Shown here piece by piece: positions 1-8,900 of a stretch of DNA of 64,000 nt. The notes beneath the pieces were generated by a model that saw only the letters and a program-made list of their open reading frames with translations, did no database searches and was not told the DNA's origin. The number at the start of each line of letters is the position of its first letter. The stretch's first letter is position 1. The stretch covers positions 62,001 to 126,000 of the forward strand of contig NZ_JAIMID010000016.1 of the NCBI RefSeq assembly GCF_019966535.1. Reading direction: 5' to 3'. This DNA comes from Mesobacterium pallidum (GTDB lineage: Bacteria > Pseudomonadota > Alphaproteobacteria > Rhodobacterales > Rhodobacteraceae). The translations under genes and the position numbers were made by a program.

Positions 1-487
1 CGCGGGTGATGCTGTCGATCCGCGCGCCGGTCACGATCTCGGCCCCGGCATCCCGCACCTCGCGCACAAAGCCCTGCAGGAACAGGTCGGTGTCGAGGTC
101 AAAGACATCCTCGCGCCCCGCCACCCGCGTGACGGTGTCGGTGTTCAGGATCGGCACCCGCGCCACGGCGTCGCTCAGCGAGACCTCGTCCAGCCCGAAC
201 CCGGCGGCATTGACGGCGAACCGTTCCTCTTCGCCGGCCTTGCCGACCAGGTACATGCCGCGCGGCGACAGCACACCGCGGGCGTGCAGTTCATCCGCGC
301 TGGCATGGTTCAGCGCGCGCACGACCGGGTTGCCGTAATTGGCAAGGAAGGCCGCGGCCGACCGCCCCGTGGCGTGAAAGCCCAAGGACGTTTCGGCCTC
401 GAGCAGCGTCACGCGCGCCTCGGGCGCCAGCCGCGCGGCGGCCGAGACACCGGCGATCCCGCCGCCGATGACGACGATGTCGGTCAT
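1..487 (-). CDS. FAD-dependent oxidoreductase, DAO family (partial, N-terminus only)
   Basis: About 162 N-terminal residues are present; the rest lies beyond the left edge. The protein begins with an FAD-binding Rossmann motif (VVIGGGIAGVSAAARLA), followed by a glutamate-ended second strand (TLLEAE) and a GFHATGRSAA stretch. That stretch is typical of D-amino-acid/glycine oxidase-like flavoproteins, which oxidise amine or hydroxy-acid substrates in the cytoplasm. The start ATG at 487 overlaps the stop of the upstream aldo/keto reductase gene by 4 bp (ATGA), so the two are probably co-translated. The substrate cannot be told from this part. Confidence 0.8.
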   Translation of the reverse strand, partial: MTDIVVIGGGIAGVSAAARLAPEARVTLLEAETSLGFHATGRSAAAFLANYGNPVVRALNHASADELHARGVLSPRGMYLVGKAGEEERFAVNAAGFGLDEVSLSDAVARVPILNTDTVTRVAGREDVFDLDTDLFLQGFVREVRDAGAEIVTGARIDSITR

Positions 488-1413
488 GCTTCCTCCAGCC
501 GGTCCGTGGCGGGGGGTGGATCGGGCGCGAGATCGGCCAGCAGGTCGTAAAGCCCCTGCGTCATGTTGAAGTCGAGCGCGTCGAGCGACGGCTGAAGCTG
601 GTCCAGCGACCGGCCCGAGATGATCGGCGCCGGCTGCGCCGCGTGGCGCGCAACCCAGGCGACGGCCAGTGTCGCGGGATGGGTGCCCAGCTCCTCGGCG
701 ATGGCGCCAAGGCCGCGCGCCGCCTCGTGCATCCAGTCGGGATTGTAGCGCGCGGCATAGCGATCATCCTCGGACAGGCGCCCGGCCTCTCCGCGCTGGT
801 ACTTGCCGGTCAGCAGGCCGCCGCCCAGCGGGCTGTAGGTCGCGGGCAGGATGCCCTCGGACGCGCACATCGGCAGCAGCTCGACCTCGGCCTGCCGCTT
901 GACCACGTTGTACATCGGTTGCAGCACGTCCACGCGCAGCCCATGTTTCTCGGCGGCGCATTGAAACTTCATCACCTGCCAGGCGGCGAAGTTGGACACG
1001 CCAAGGTACCGGAACTTCCCCTCGGCCTTCAGCGCGGCCAAGGCGCCCAGCGTCTCGTCCAGCGGATCGTCGTTCCAGCGGTGCAGGTACAGCAGGTCGA
1101 CCCCGTCCATCTGCATCCGGTCCAGGCTTTCGCCCAGCTGCGTCCGGATATTGGCTGCCCCCGCGCCGCCTGCCATGGCGACCTTGGTGGCCAGGAACAG
1201 CGCGTCGCGGTCAGGCCCTGCAAGGCGGCCCAGGATCTCTTCGGACCGGCCCTCGGTGTAGATCCAGGCAGTGTCGAAATGGTTCAGGCCCGCCGCGCGG
1301 CAGGCGTCGTACATGGCGCGGGCGTCGTCGTCGCTCGCCTTGCCGCCCCATTGCATGGTGCCGTAGGCGAAGGGGGACAGCGCCGAGCCGTCGGGTGTGG
1401 TCAATCGTGTCAT
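484..1413 (-). CDS. aldo/keto reductase
   Basis: A 309-residue NAD(P)H-dependent TIM-barrel oxidoreductase. The catalytic tetrad is visible in order: Asp in NHFDTAW, Tyr in TAWIYTEGRSEE, Lys in FLATKVAM and His in LLYLHRWND. The C-terminal cofactor loop is present (APIISGRSLDQL). A longer reading frame runs upstream to 1569, but its extra 52 residues are low-complexity Arg/Pro/Ser. The ATG at 1413, giving MTRLTTPDGSALSPFAYGTM, fits the family start. It is coupled by ATGA overlap to the FAD oxidoreductase downstream. The family is clear, the substrate unknown. Confidence 0.88.
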   Translation of the reverse strand: MTRLTTPDGSALSPFAYGTMQWGGKASDDDARAMYDACRAAGLNHFDTAWIYTEGRSEEILGRLAGPDRDALFLATKVAMAGGAGAANIRTQLGESLDRMQMDGVDLLYLHRWNDDPLDETLGALAALKAEGKFRYLGVSNFAAWQVMKFQCAAEKHGLRVDVLQPMYNVVKRQAEVELLPMCASEGILPATYSPLGGGLLTGKYQRGEAGRLSEDDRYAARYNPDWMHEAARGLGAIAEELGTHPATLAVAWVARHAAQPAPIISGRSLDQLQPSLDALDFNMTQGLYDLLADLAPDPPPATDRLEEA

Positions 1414-1739
1414 GGACCCGAGCCTGCCACCCGCGCGGGCCGAAGGAAAGGGGGATTGCCGCGATGCCCGCACGGAGTCACCGTCCGTTGACGATATCGG
1501 GGGACGGGGACGAGGCTGAAACAAGTCGCGGGCCGTACCGGCCCCGACCTTTGCGCGCTGGAGGCGCACGAGGTGGCCTGGCTGCTGAAACGGGGTGTTG
1601 CCTCGCGGGGCGCCGCGCGCATCGTCGCGCAGGCGGTGGGTGGCCCTTGCGGCCCATCGATCTGGTCGTGCGCAATAACTGAGCCCGGCATGGCGTCCGC
1701 CGGGGTCGGGCGCGGCGCGGGCCGAACCGCCCGCCCGGC
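1414..1739. other. intergenic stretch, no confident gene
   Basis: This 326-bp stretch separates the aldo/keto reductase and RadC genes, both on the minus strand. On the plus strand an open frame without ATG runs from about 1516 to the TAG at 1741-1743. It contains a helical-looking piece (EAHEVAWLLKRGVASRGAAR) followed by low-complexity Gly/Ala/Arg. It could be the remnant of a small protein, but nothing marks it as expressed. Confidence 0.4.
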
Positions 1740-2519
1740 CTAGAGGTAGCCGTCGGCGCGAAAGCTCACCTCGGACGATTTGCCGATCACGAGGTGGTCG
1801 TGCAGGGTGATCCCCAGCGCCTTGGCCGCGGCTTCGATCTGGCGGGTCATGAGGATGTCCGCCTCGGACGGGGTCGGATCGCCCGAGGGATGGTTGTGCA
1901 CCAGGATCAGCGCCGAGGCGTTCAGCTCGAGCGCTTTCTTGACCACCTCGCGCGGGTAGACGGGGACGTGGTCGACCGTGCCCTGGCCCTGTACCTCGTC
2001 AGCCACAAGGATGTTCTTGCGGTCCAGGTAGAGCACGCGGAACTGTTCGGTTTCGCGGTGCGACATGGTGGTGTGGCAATAGTCCAGCAGCGCGTCCCAC
2101 GAGCTGAGCACCGGACGCTGCATCACCCGCGACCGCGACAGGCGCTGGGCCGCCGCCTCGATCAGCTTGAGTTCGCAGATGACCGCGTCACCGACGCCCT
2201 TGACCTGCGCCAACCGCTCGGGCGGGGCGCTGATCACCCCGTTGAAACTGCCGAACTTTTCCAACAACAGCCGCGCCAGCGGCTTCATGTCCTGCCGGGC
2301 GTTGGCGCGGAACAGCACCAGCTCAAGCATCTCGTAATCGGGCAGCGCCTCGGCGCCGCCGTGCAGGAACCTGTCACGCAGCCGCTTGCGGTGGTCGCCG
2401 ATATAGGACGGCAGCCGCTGGCCCTTTTGCAGGGGCGTTTGGGGCGTGAGGGGCGGGCCCATTGCCTCGTCCATCTGGAACAGGGGTAGATCGTCTGACC
2501 GTTTCATGCCCCCGACCAT
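1740..2519 (-). CDS. radC: RadC/JAB-domain family protein (UPF0758)
   Basis: A 259-residue protein with an N-terminal helix-hairpin-helix-like region (residues about 60-130, including [13 protein letters not shown]). A C-terminal JAMM/MPN metal-binding domain follows, with the signature [16 protein letters not shown]. Its His-x-His and Asp are the expected zinc ligands. The family was historically linked to DNA repair, but its true biochemical role is unsettled. ATG codons at 2519 and 2507 are both possible starts; neither has a convincing Shine-Dalgarno. It is a single gene, with the methyltransferase upstream on the same strand. Confidence 0.92.
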   Translation of the reverse strand: MVGGMKRSDDLPLFQMDEAMGPPLTPQTPLQKGQRLPSYIGDHRKRLRDRFLHGGAEALPDYEMLELVLFRANARQDMKPLARLLLEKFGSFNGVISAPPERLAQVKGVGDAVICELKLIEAAAQRLSRSRVMQRPVLSSWDALLDYCHTTMSHRETEQFRVLYLDRKNILVADEVQGQGTVDHVPVYPREVVKKALELNASALILVHNHPSGDPTPSEADILMTRQIEAAAKALGITLHDHLVIGKSSEVSFRADGYL

Positions 2520-2543
2520 GGCGTATGGCTGGTGAACAAACGG

Positions 2544-3173
2544 TTAATGCGCCCCCGGTTTGCGCGCGATCACGAAGCTGGCCGAACGTTTGTCGGGCCT
2601 CCAGCAGGTCTCGATCCCGAAGCTGGCGGCGCGGATCATGTCCAGCAGCTCGTCCTGCCGGAAAAAGCGGATGGTCGCCGGGGCCTTGCCCAGCCATTGC
2701 GCCACCGCGATGGCCGGTTTCAGCCAGGTCATGCCGTCGCCAAGGCAGGCCGAGCTGATCACGAGATACCCGCCCGGCCGCAGGGTCCGCGCGGCCATGG
2801 CCAGCGCGTCCTCGGGGTCGTCCAGCAGGTGCAGCAGGCTGAGCATCAGAACCATGTCGCGCGAGGCGGGCTCGGGGTCCAGCTCATCGACCGCCGCCCG
2901 TTCAAAGCGCAGGTTGGTCAGACCCCGCTCGGCCGCCGCCTTGCGGCCAAACTCGAGCATGGCGTCGCTGATGTCGGTGGCCAGCACCTCGCGCACGTAG
3001 GGCGCATGGGCCAGCGCCGTGCCGCCGGTGCCGCAGCCGATCTCGAGCAGCTCCATCTCGGGCGTCAGCAGGGCCTGTGTCTCGCGCAACTTGCGCTGGT
3101 AGACCTCTTCCTTCGCGATCGGCCGGGCCGCGTATTTCGCGGCGATGTTGTCCCAGAAACTTGCGTTGCTCAT
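2544..3173 (-). CDS. class I SAM-dependent methyltransferase
   Basis: A 209-residue soluble methyltransferase. SAM-binding motif I is LLEIGCGTGGTALAH (residues about 43-57), followed by the acidic end of strand 2 (LATDISDAMLEFGR) and motif IV-like DMVLMLSLLHLLDDP. The fold and length fit small Methyltransf_11/25-type enzymes. The acceptor substrate cannot be inferred. It lies between radC and the response regulator gene, all on the minus strand, with only a short gap on each side. Confidence 0.85.
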   Translation of the reverse strand: MSNASFWDNIAAKYAARPIAKEEVYQRKLRETQALLTPEMELLEIGCGTGGTALAHAPYVREVLATDISDAMLEFGRKAAAERGLTNLRFERAAVDELDPEPASRDMVLMLSLLHLLDDPEDALAMAARTLRPGGYLVISSACLGDGMTWLKPAIAVAQWLGKAPATIRFFRQDELLDMIRAASFGIETCWRPDKRSASFVIARKPGAH

Positions 3174-3200
3174 GCCCGGCCCACCCGTCCGAATACCGCG

Positions 3201-3815
3201 TCAGAAATCGATCAGCCCCAGTTTCGCGGCCCGCACCAGCAGCGTGGCGACGGAATTGGCGCCAAGCTTGCGCATGAGGGACGTGCGGTGCGTATCCACC
3301 GTCTTGGGACTGATCCCCAGCTTTTCAGCCGCCTGCACATTGGTCAACCCGCGCGAGATGGCCATCAGCACCTCTATTTCCCGCGGGGAAAGCTGCGCGG
3401 CGCCCGTTTGCGCCTCGTCCAGGCGGAATTGCGGGCCGATGACCTCCTGGCCCGCCATGACGGCCTGCATCCCGGCGCAGATCTCCTCGATCGGGGCGGC
3501 CTTGCTGAGAACCCCGCGCACGCCGACGGCGCGCAGCAGCCGCGCCACGTCATGGCCCGCGCGACCCGTCACCACGATCACCCGCGCCTCGGGCACCCAG
3601 CGCGCCAGCTCGATCGCCACCTCGATCCCAGTCGCATCCGGCAGGCCGAAGTCGAGCAGCACGATCTGCGGTTTCAACTGCCGCGCCATGCGGATCGCCT
3701 GCACGCCCGACCCCGTCGTGCCGATCACGGTGAAATCGCCGGTGTCCTCGAGCGCGCGTTGCATTCCCGCCACGGTAAAGGCATGGTCATCGACGATCAG
3801 TACCGAATTGGCCAA
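3201..3815 (-). CDS. LuxR/NarL-type two-component response regulator
   Basis: A 204-residue regulator. The receiver domain has the acidic pocket (VLIVDDH) and phospho-acceptor Asp in VLLDFGLPDATG (about residue 55). The C-terminal LuxR HTH begins at LSPREIEVLMAISRGL and ends KTVDTHRTSLMRKL. No ATG fits the receiver start. The frame reaches TTG codons at 3842, 3818 and 3815, and I chose 3815 because GGGGG lies 7 nt upstream and it gives a standard receiver N-terminus. It is divergent from the histidine kinase that starts at 3852, which is almost certainly its partner. Confidence 0.88.
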   Translation of the reverse strand: MANSVLIVDDHAFTVAGMQRALEDTGDFTVIGTTGSGVQAIRMARQLKPQIVLLDFGLPDATGIEVAIELARWVPEARVIVVTGRAGHDVARLLRAVGVRGVLSKAAPIEEICAGMQAVMAGQEVIGPQFRLDEAQTGAAQLSPREIEVLMAISRGLTNVQAAEKLGISPKTVDTHRTSLMRKLGANSVATLLVRAAKLGLIDF

Positions 3816-3851
3816 CAAATGTCCCCCGGGGTGCGCTTGCAAAGGGCCGGA

Positions 3852-5783
3852 ATGCGTCCTCTACTCATCCTCATCGCGCTGGTGCTGCAAAGCTTAGCCC
3901 TTTCGGCCCAGCCGGACAATCGCCTGTCGCTGGGGGCCGAGCGCCTCGACTGGCCGGAAGTGCGCGCCTTCGTGGGCACTTACGAGGACGTGACACGCGA
4001 CGCCGACCTGGGCGACGCGATCGGCGCCGAATACCGGCCGGTGGACGGCGAAACGGTCGATTTCGGCTATACCAAGTCGGTGATCTGGCTGCGCCTGCGG
4101 ATCGAGAACGCGCAGCGCCGTGACACCTGGCGGCTGAGCGTGCGCGAGAATTTCTTCCAGATCTACGAGGTCTACCGGGTGGACCCGGACGGCACCGTCA
4201 CCGTGCTGGACAACCAGGGCCCGCTGACGCCGTTTGCCGGCCGCTCGGTCGCCTATCCCGAACTGACGACGGAATTCGAGCTGCCGCAGGGCGCGGCGAC
4301 CGACCTTTACATCCGCTTCTGGTCGGGTGGGTCGTCGGAACTGTCGTTCTCGCTGATGACGGTGCAGGCGTTCAACGACTGGTCGGCGGGCAAGACGGCG
4401 CGCAACTTCGTCTACTACGGGATCGGCCTGTTCCTCGTGGCGGCGGCGGTGGTCTGCTACCTTGTGACCTGGCGTGGCGTCTTCCTGGCCTATTCGATCT
4501 ATGCGCTTTTCGGCACGCTCTTCGTGATGCATGGCGATGGCAACACGTTCAAGTACCTCTGGCCCGAACGGCCGCTGCTCAACGACAACGCCTCGGCCTT
4601 CATCGGGGCGGGGCTGGTGGTCTTTGGCGCCAATTTCGCGCGGGTCTTCCTGCAGACGCGGCAGCGCCACCCGGTGATGGACAAGGTGCTGATCGCGGTC
4701 ATGGCGATGACGCTGGCGATCCTGGCCTCGGGGCTGTTCGTCGACATGCAGATCGTCAAGCGGCTGCTGATCCTCGCCTCGCTCATCGGCATCATCACCT
4801 TTGTCGTCTCGGGGCTGGTGGCCGCGCGGACGCGGTTCCGCGAGGTGCGGTTCTACGTGCTGGCTTGGGCGGGCGCGGTGGTGTCGAGCGGGATCATGAA
4901 CCTGCGGCACTGGCTGGGGATCGAGATCCCTGAAGAGGTGCAGTTCAACTCCATGCGGATCGTGCTGATCATGGACGCGGTGCTGATGGGGCTCGCCATC
5001 CTCGACCGGTTCAACCAGCTGCGCGCCGCCCGGCAGGAGGCGCTGGAGCTGTCGCTGAGCGAGGCGCAGCGCAACGTGGCCCTGTCGGCGCGGATGGCCG
5101 AGCTCGAGACCGATTTCGAGCTGCTCCAGGATCTCACCCGCACCCGCGAACAAAGCCTCGCCGACACCGCCCACGACCTGCGCCAGCCGCTGCACGCGCT
5201 GCGGCTGAACGTGCGGCGGATGATGAACCGCGAGGGGCGCGGCGCGGTGGATGCGACCGAGGTCGAGGAGACATTCGCCTATCTCGAGGGGCTCGTCGCC
5301 ACGGGCCTCGAGACGGTCGAGCGGGCCGATGCCTCGGGCGCCTCGCGGCCGGCCGAGGATGCGCCGACCGATGTGGGCGAGGTGCTGGGATCGGTGGCCG
5401 AGATGTTCGCCCCCGATGCCGAGGCCAAGGGGCTGACCCTGCGCCACGTCGCGACGGGCGCCACCACGCGGGTGCCGCCTTTGGCAATGATGCGGATGGT
5501 CACCAACCTCGTGTCGAACGCGGTGAAATACACCGAAACCGGCGGCGTGCTGCTGGGGGTCCGCCGCCATGGCGGCACCACGCGGATCGAGGTGCACGAC
5601 ACCGGCCCCGGCCTCGGGGCGGGCGGGCTGGCCGCCGCGCTGCCGCGCCATGCAAGGCACAGCGACATCGAGGGATCGGGCCTTGGCCTCGACATCGTGC
5701 GGCAACTGGCCGAGGCACATGGCTGCGGCTTTGGCTACCGCGCGCGGCCCTACGGCTGCGTCTTCTACATCGACCTGCCCTGA
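3852..5783 (+). CDS. 7TMR-DISM sensor histidine kinase
   Basis: A 643-residue membrane sensor. A signal/anchor (MRPLLILIALVLQSLALSA) is followed by a periplasmic 7TMR-DISMED2-like beta domain (about 40-160). A seven-helix membrane block follows (about 180-390), then a coiled coil and a HisKA dimerisation box with phospho-acceptor His441 in DTAHDLRQPLHALR. The HATPase_c domain shows an N-box (NLVSNAVKYTETGG), a DTGPGLG box and GSGLGLDIVRQ. The DISM periplasmic module often senses carbohydrates, but the ligand is unknown here. It shares a very short divergent promoter region with the response regulator, so the pair is likely co-controlled. Confidence 0.9.
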   Translation: MRPLLILIALVLQSLALSAQPDNRLSLGAERLDWPEVRAFVGTYEDVTRDADLGDAIGAEYRPVDGETVDFGYTKSVIWLRLRIENAQRRDTWRLSVRENFFQIYEVYRVDPDGTVTVLDNQGPLTPFAGRSVAYPELTTEFELPQGAATDLYIRFWSGGSSELSFSLMTVQAFNDWSAGKTARNFVYYGIGLFLVAAAVVCYLVTWRGVFLAYSIYALFGTLFVMHGDGNTFKYLWPERPLLNDNASAFIGAGLVVFGANFARVFLQTRQRHPVMDKVLIAVMAMTLAILASGLFVDMQIVKRLLILASLIGIITFVVSGLVAARTRFREVRFYVLAWAGAVVSSGIMNLRHWLGIEIPEEVQFNSMRIVLIMDAVLMGLAILDRFNQLRAARQEALELSLSEAQRNVALSARMAELETDFELLQDLTRTREQSLADTAHDLRQPLHALRLNVRRMMNREGRGAVDATEVEETFAYLEGLVATGLETVERADASGASRPAEDAPTDVGEVLGSVAEMFAPDAEAKGLTLRHVATGATTRVPPLAMMRMVTNLVSNAVKYTETGGVLLGVRRHGGTTRIEVHDTGPGLGAGGLAAALPRHARHSDIEGSGLGLDIVRQLAEAHGCGFGYRARPYGCVFYIDLP

Positions 5784-5865
5784 CAAACGCCGTCCTGACG
5801 CAGGGGCAATTTCAGGTGATCACCCGATGGCGCCGCCGCGCGGCCCTGCGCTAGGCTTTGCCCGC

Positions 5866-5930
5866 GAACAATGGTCCCGGACCTTTCCCCAAAGCCTGTC
5901 CGCCCCTCGGGCAGACCGGGACCGTTGTTC
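5866..5930. promoter_or_regulatory. dyad symmetry in the leader of the RTX gene
   Basis: A 15-bp inverted repeat with one mismatch has arms at 5866-5880 (GAACAATGGTCCCGG) and 5916-5930. Inside the 35-nt loop a second hairpin of the form CTG-CCG / CGG-CAG can form. It ends 19 bp before the RTX ATG, just ahead of the AAAAGGA ribosome-binding site. It could be an operator, a leader hairpin or a terminator for the kinase gene, but there is no U-run after it. Confidence 0.6.
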
Positions 5931-5949
5931 ATTTGAAAAGGACTTTGCC

Positions 5950-8900
5950 ATGACCCTCATTACGCCCATCGCCGGCCAGCCCACCACCGGCAACGAGCTG
6001 CGCGATTTCGAGCTGAACCTCGACGAGACCTCGGACAACGTCATCGACCTGTCGGAAAAGGTCGGCTGGACCGAGGACCGGGTGGGCGATGCGAAATGGG
6101 CGATGGAGCAGGTCAGCGAGATCAAGGCCCAGGCGCGCGAGTTCCAGCAGACCGTCAAGTCGATGCAGTTCAGCCTGAAGATCGCCGAAAAGGTCGGCCC
6201 GCTGAAGCTGCCCGCAAAGTTCATCGGGCAGGTGCTGGACAAGGTCGAAAGCGTCGCCAAGACGATCTACGAACGGGCCAAGACGCTCGAGCAGAAGATC
6301 GAGGCGGGCGAGTACATCGAAAAGGCCGAGAAGGCCGAAGAGACGCTGGGCGAGGTCAAGGACGGGCTCGAGGTGGCGGCCGGCAAGATCACCGAACTGG
6401 CGGATATCTCGTTCAACCTCAACGTGGTGCTGAACGCGGTGGGCGCGCCGCTGGACGGGATCGAGGCCGAGATCCACGACCGGCTGCAATCGCCCAACGA
6501 CCTGCTGGTCACGATCAACACCGCCTACAATGACGTCAACGACGATATCCAGGGCGTGATCGACGCGCTGAACCCGGTGGGCATCGGGTTCGATGCGCTC
6601 TTCGGCGCGCTCTCGGGCGTGGCCGGGGCCTTCGGGTCGATCAACTCGTCGCTTAGCTTTCTGTCAAAGCCGCTGCAGGCGGTCTACAACGCGCTCAAGC
6701 CGGTGGAATGGGTGCTGGACGCGGTCGGGTTCCTGTACAACATCACCGTGGGGCCGGTGGTGGACTACGTGCTCGACAAGCTGGGGATCACGGCGATCTT
6801 CGACCGGATCGGGGACGCGATCGCGTCGGTCCTGCCCAAGACCAACGTGTTGGACCAGCTGATCTCTCACCTCGACGGCATCTTCGACGAGATCGAGGCG
6901 ATGATCGACGTCGACATCGGCTGGGACGGCAAGTTCGACGACTACATTTCGGATATCGAGGATCAGCTCTTCGGCGATTTCACCTTGGATGCCTCCGTCG
7001 CCATGCGCTTCGGGACCGAGGGCGACGACACGCTCGACGGCGCCGCCGGCACGATGGAGGTGCTGGTCGGCCGCGACGGCGACGACCTGGTGCGCGGCGC
7101 GCCGGTCAGCGGCGCGAACGATGCGCTCGACGTCTTCATGGCGAGCGCCGGCAAGGACACGATCGAGGGCGGCTCCAGCGACAGTGACTGGATGGTGCTG
7201 CCGGGCCTGCTGTCGGACTGGTCGATCAGCAAGTTTTCCGAGGCGGGGCCGTTCATCTTCTACCACCGGCTGGGCGAATACGGCTGGGAAGTCGTGCGCG
7301 GGGTCGAGAATTTCGCCTTCGGCACCAACATCATGACGGCGCAGCAGTTGCTGGACAGCGGCCTCGTGTCCGACGGCCCGACCACGGGTCCCGACTATAT
7401 CGAACTGGGTTCGGGCGACGACATGATCGCGCCGCTCGACGGGTCCGACACGGTCTTTGCCGGCTCCGGGCGCGACACCTTCGTGGTCTCGGACGACGAA
7501 AGCCTGCAACCGCGCGCGCAGGTGCAGGTCTTCCTCAAGATGACCAACCCGCGCACCGATGCGGAAGGCACCTCCTTCGATCAATACGCCTATACCAGCT
7601 TCGACAGCGATTACCTCGACGGGTTCGAGGACGTGCTGATCCTGTCGCCCAGCGCCTCGGTGGTGCACGGGTCGGACATCGGCAACCTGATCGTCACGAA
7701 CGCAGGCAACGACACCATCCGCGGCATGGGCGGGCGCGACACGATCCACGCCAACGAGGGCAACGACTACATCGACGCAAACGGCTGGGGCGAGGTCTAT
7801 GCCGGCACCGACAACGACAAGGTGGTGGTCGGCGGGCCGGTCACGGCGGGCCAGAACAGCCATTTCGACGGTGGCAGCGACACCCACGGCAACGATACCG
7901 ACCAGCTCTTCTATACCGGCAACCGGTCGAACTATGACATCTACCCGCATAACGACCCGTTCTCGTCCTATGCCGGCGATCCGGTCTCGTCGGGCCGGGT
8001 GCGGATCAACGCCGAACTGGGCGAGGTGCGCCGCCTGAACGCGGACGCGACCCAGGTGCTGGCCATCGACACCTTCACCGGGTTCGAAAAGGTCTACGGG
8101 TCGGATTTCGACGACACGCTGCGGGGCACGGACGATTACGACATCGTGCTGAACGGCGCGGACGGTAACGACGTGATCTATTCCGATGGCGCCACCTGGA
8201 TAGAGGGCGGGGCCGGGGACGACACGCTCTATGCCACGATGGGCGGCGCGGCGGTGGACGGCGGCGGGGGCACCGACGTGCTTGACCTGCGCGAATACGG
8301 AGATGCCAACTGGACCATCGAGAACACCTTCAGCAGTCAGACCCGCCTGTCGGCCTTTGCCCCGAACGAGGTCGAGCGGCAGTACGACGTGGACGCGGAA
8401 GGCGAGGCCACCGCGACCACCCCGGTGGCCGAACAGGTGTTCAGCGGCCGCGTCTCCGGGGTCGAGATCTTCTACCTTGGCGGCGGCAACGACGACCTGA
8501 TCCATGCCGGCACTGGCGACATGGAGGTCTTCGGCGGCGCGGGCGACGACCGCATGGTCCGCAACCATGCCAATGACGGCAGCCATTCCACGATCTTCCA
8601 CGGCGGCGCGGGCAACGACACCCTGGCGATGTTCGAAGAGGCGACGGCCATCTACGGCGACGATGGCGATGACGACCTGTTCCTGCGGTCCTCCGGCAAT
8701 GGCCTGATCGTCGACGGCGGCGCGGGCGACGACATCGTGCGCATCCAGCGGATGAATTACTTCGGCACGCTGGACAATTTTGTCCGCGGCGGGTCGGGCT
8801 ATGACCGCGTGGTGCTGCTGAACACCTATGACACCCAGACGTCGCTGACGCTGGGCGCGGACGGGGTCTTTGCCTCGACCCCGGGCGCCGGCCAGTTCCA

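Noticed and set aside
1516-1743. Plus-strand 75-codon open frame between aldo/keto reductase and radC
   Set aside because: No start codon or ribosome site, and the C-terminal third is low-complexity; kept only as a possible remnant.
2374-2697. Minus-strand 107-codon frame between radC and the methyltransferase
   Set aside because: It overlaps the well-supported starts and ends of both genes in another frame and has shadow-like composition.
3894-5786. Long antisense frame opposite the histidine kinase gene
   Set aside because: The kinase on the plus strand has all expected motifs; the antisense product is low-complexity and lacks a start context.
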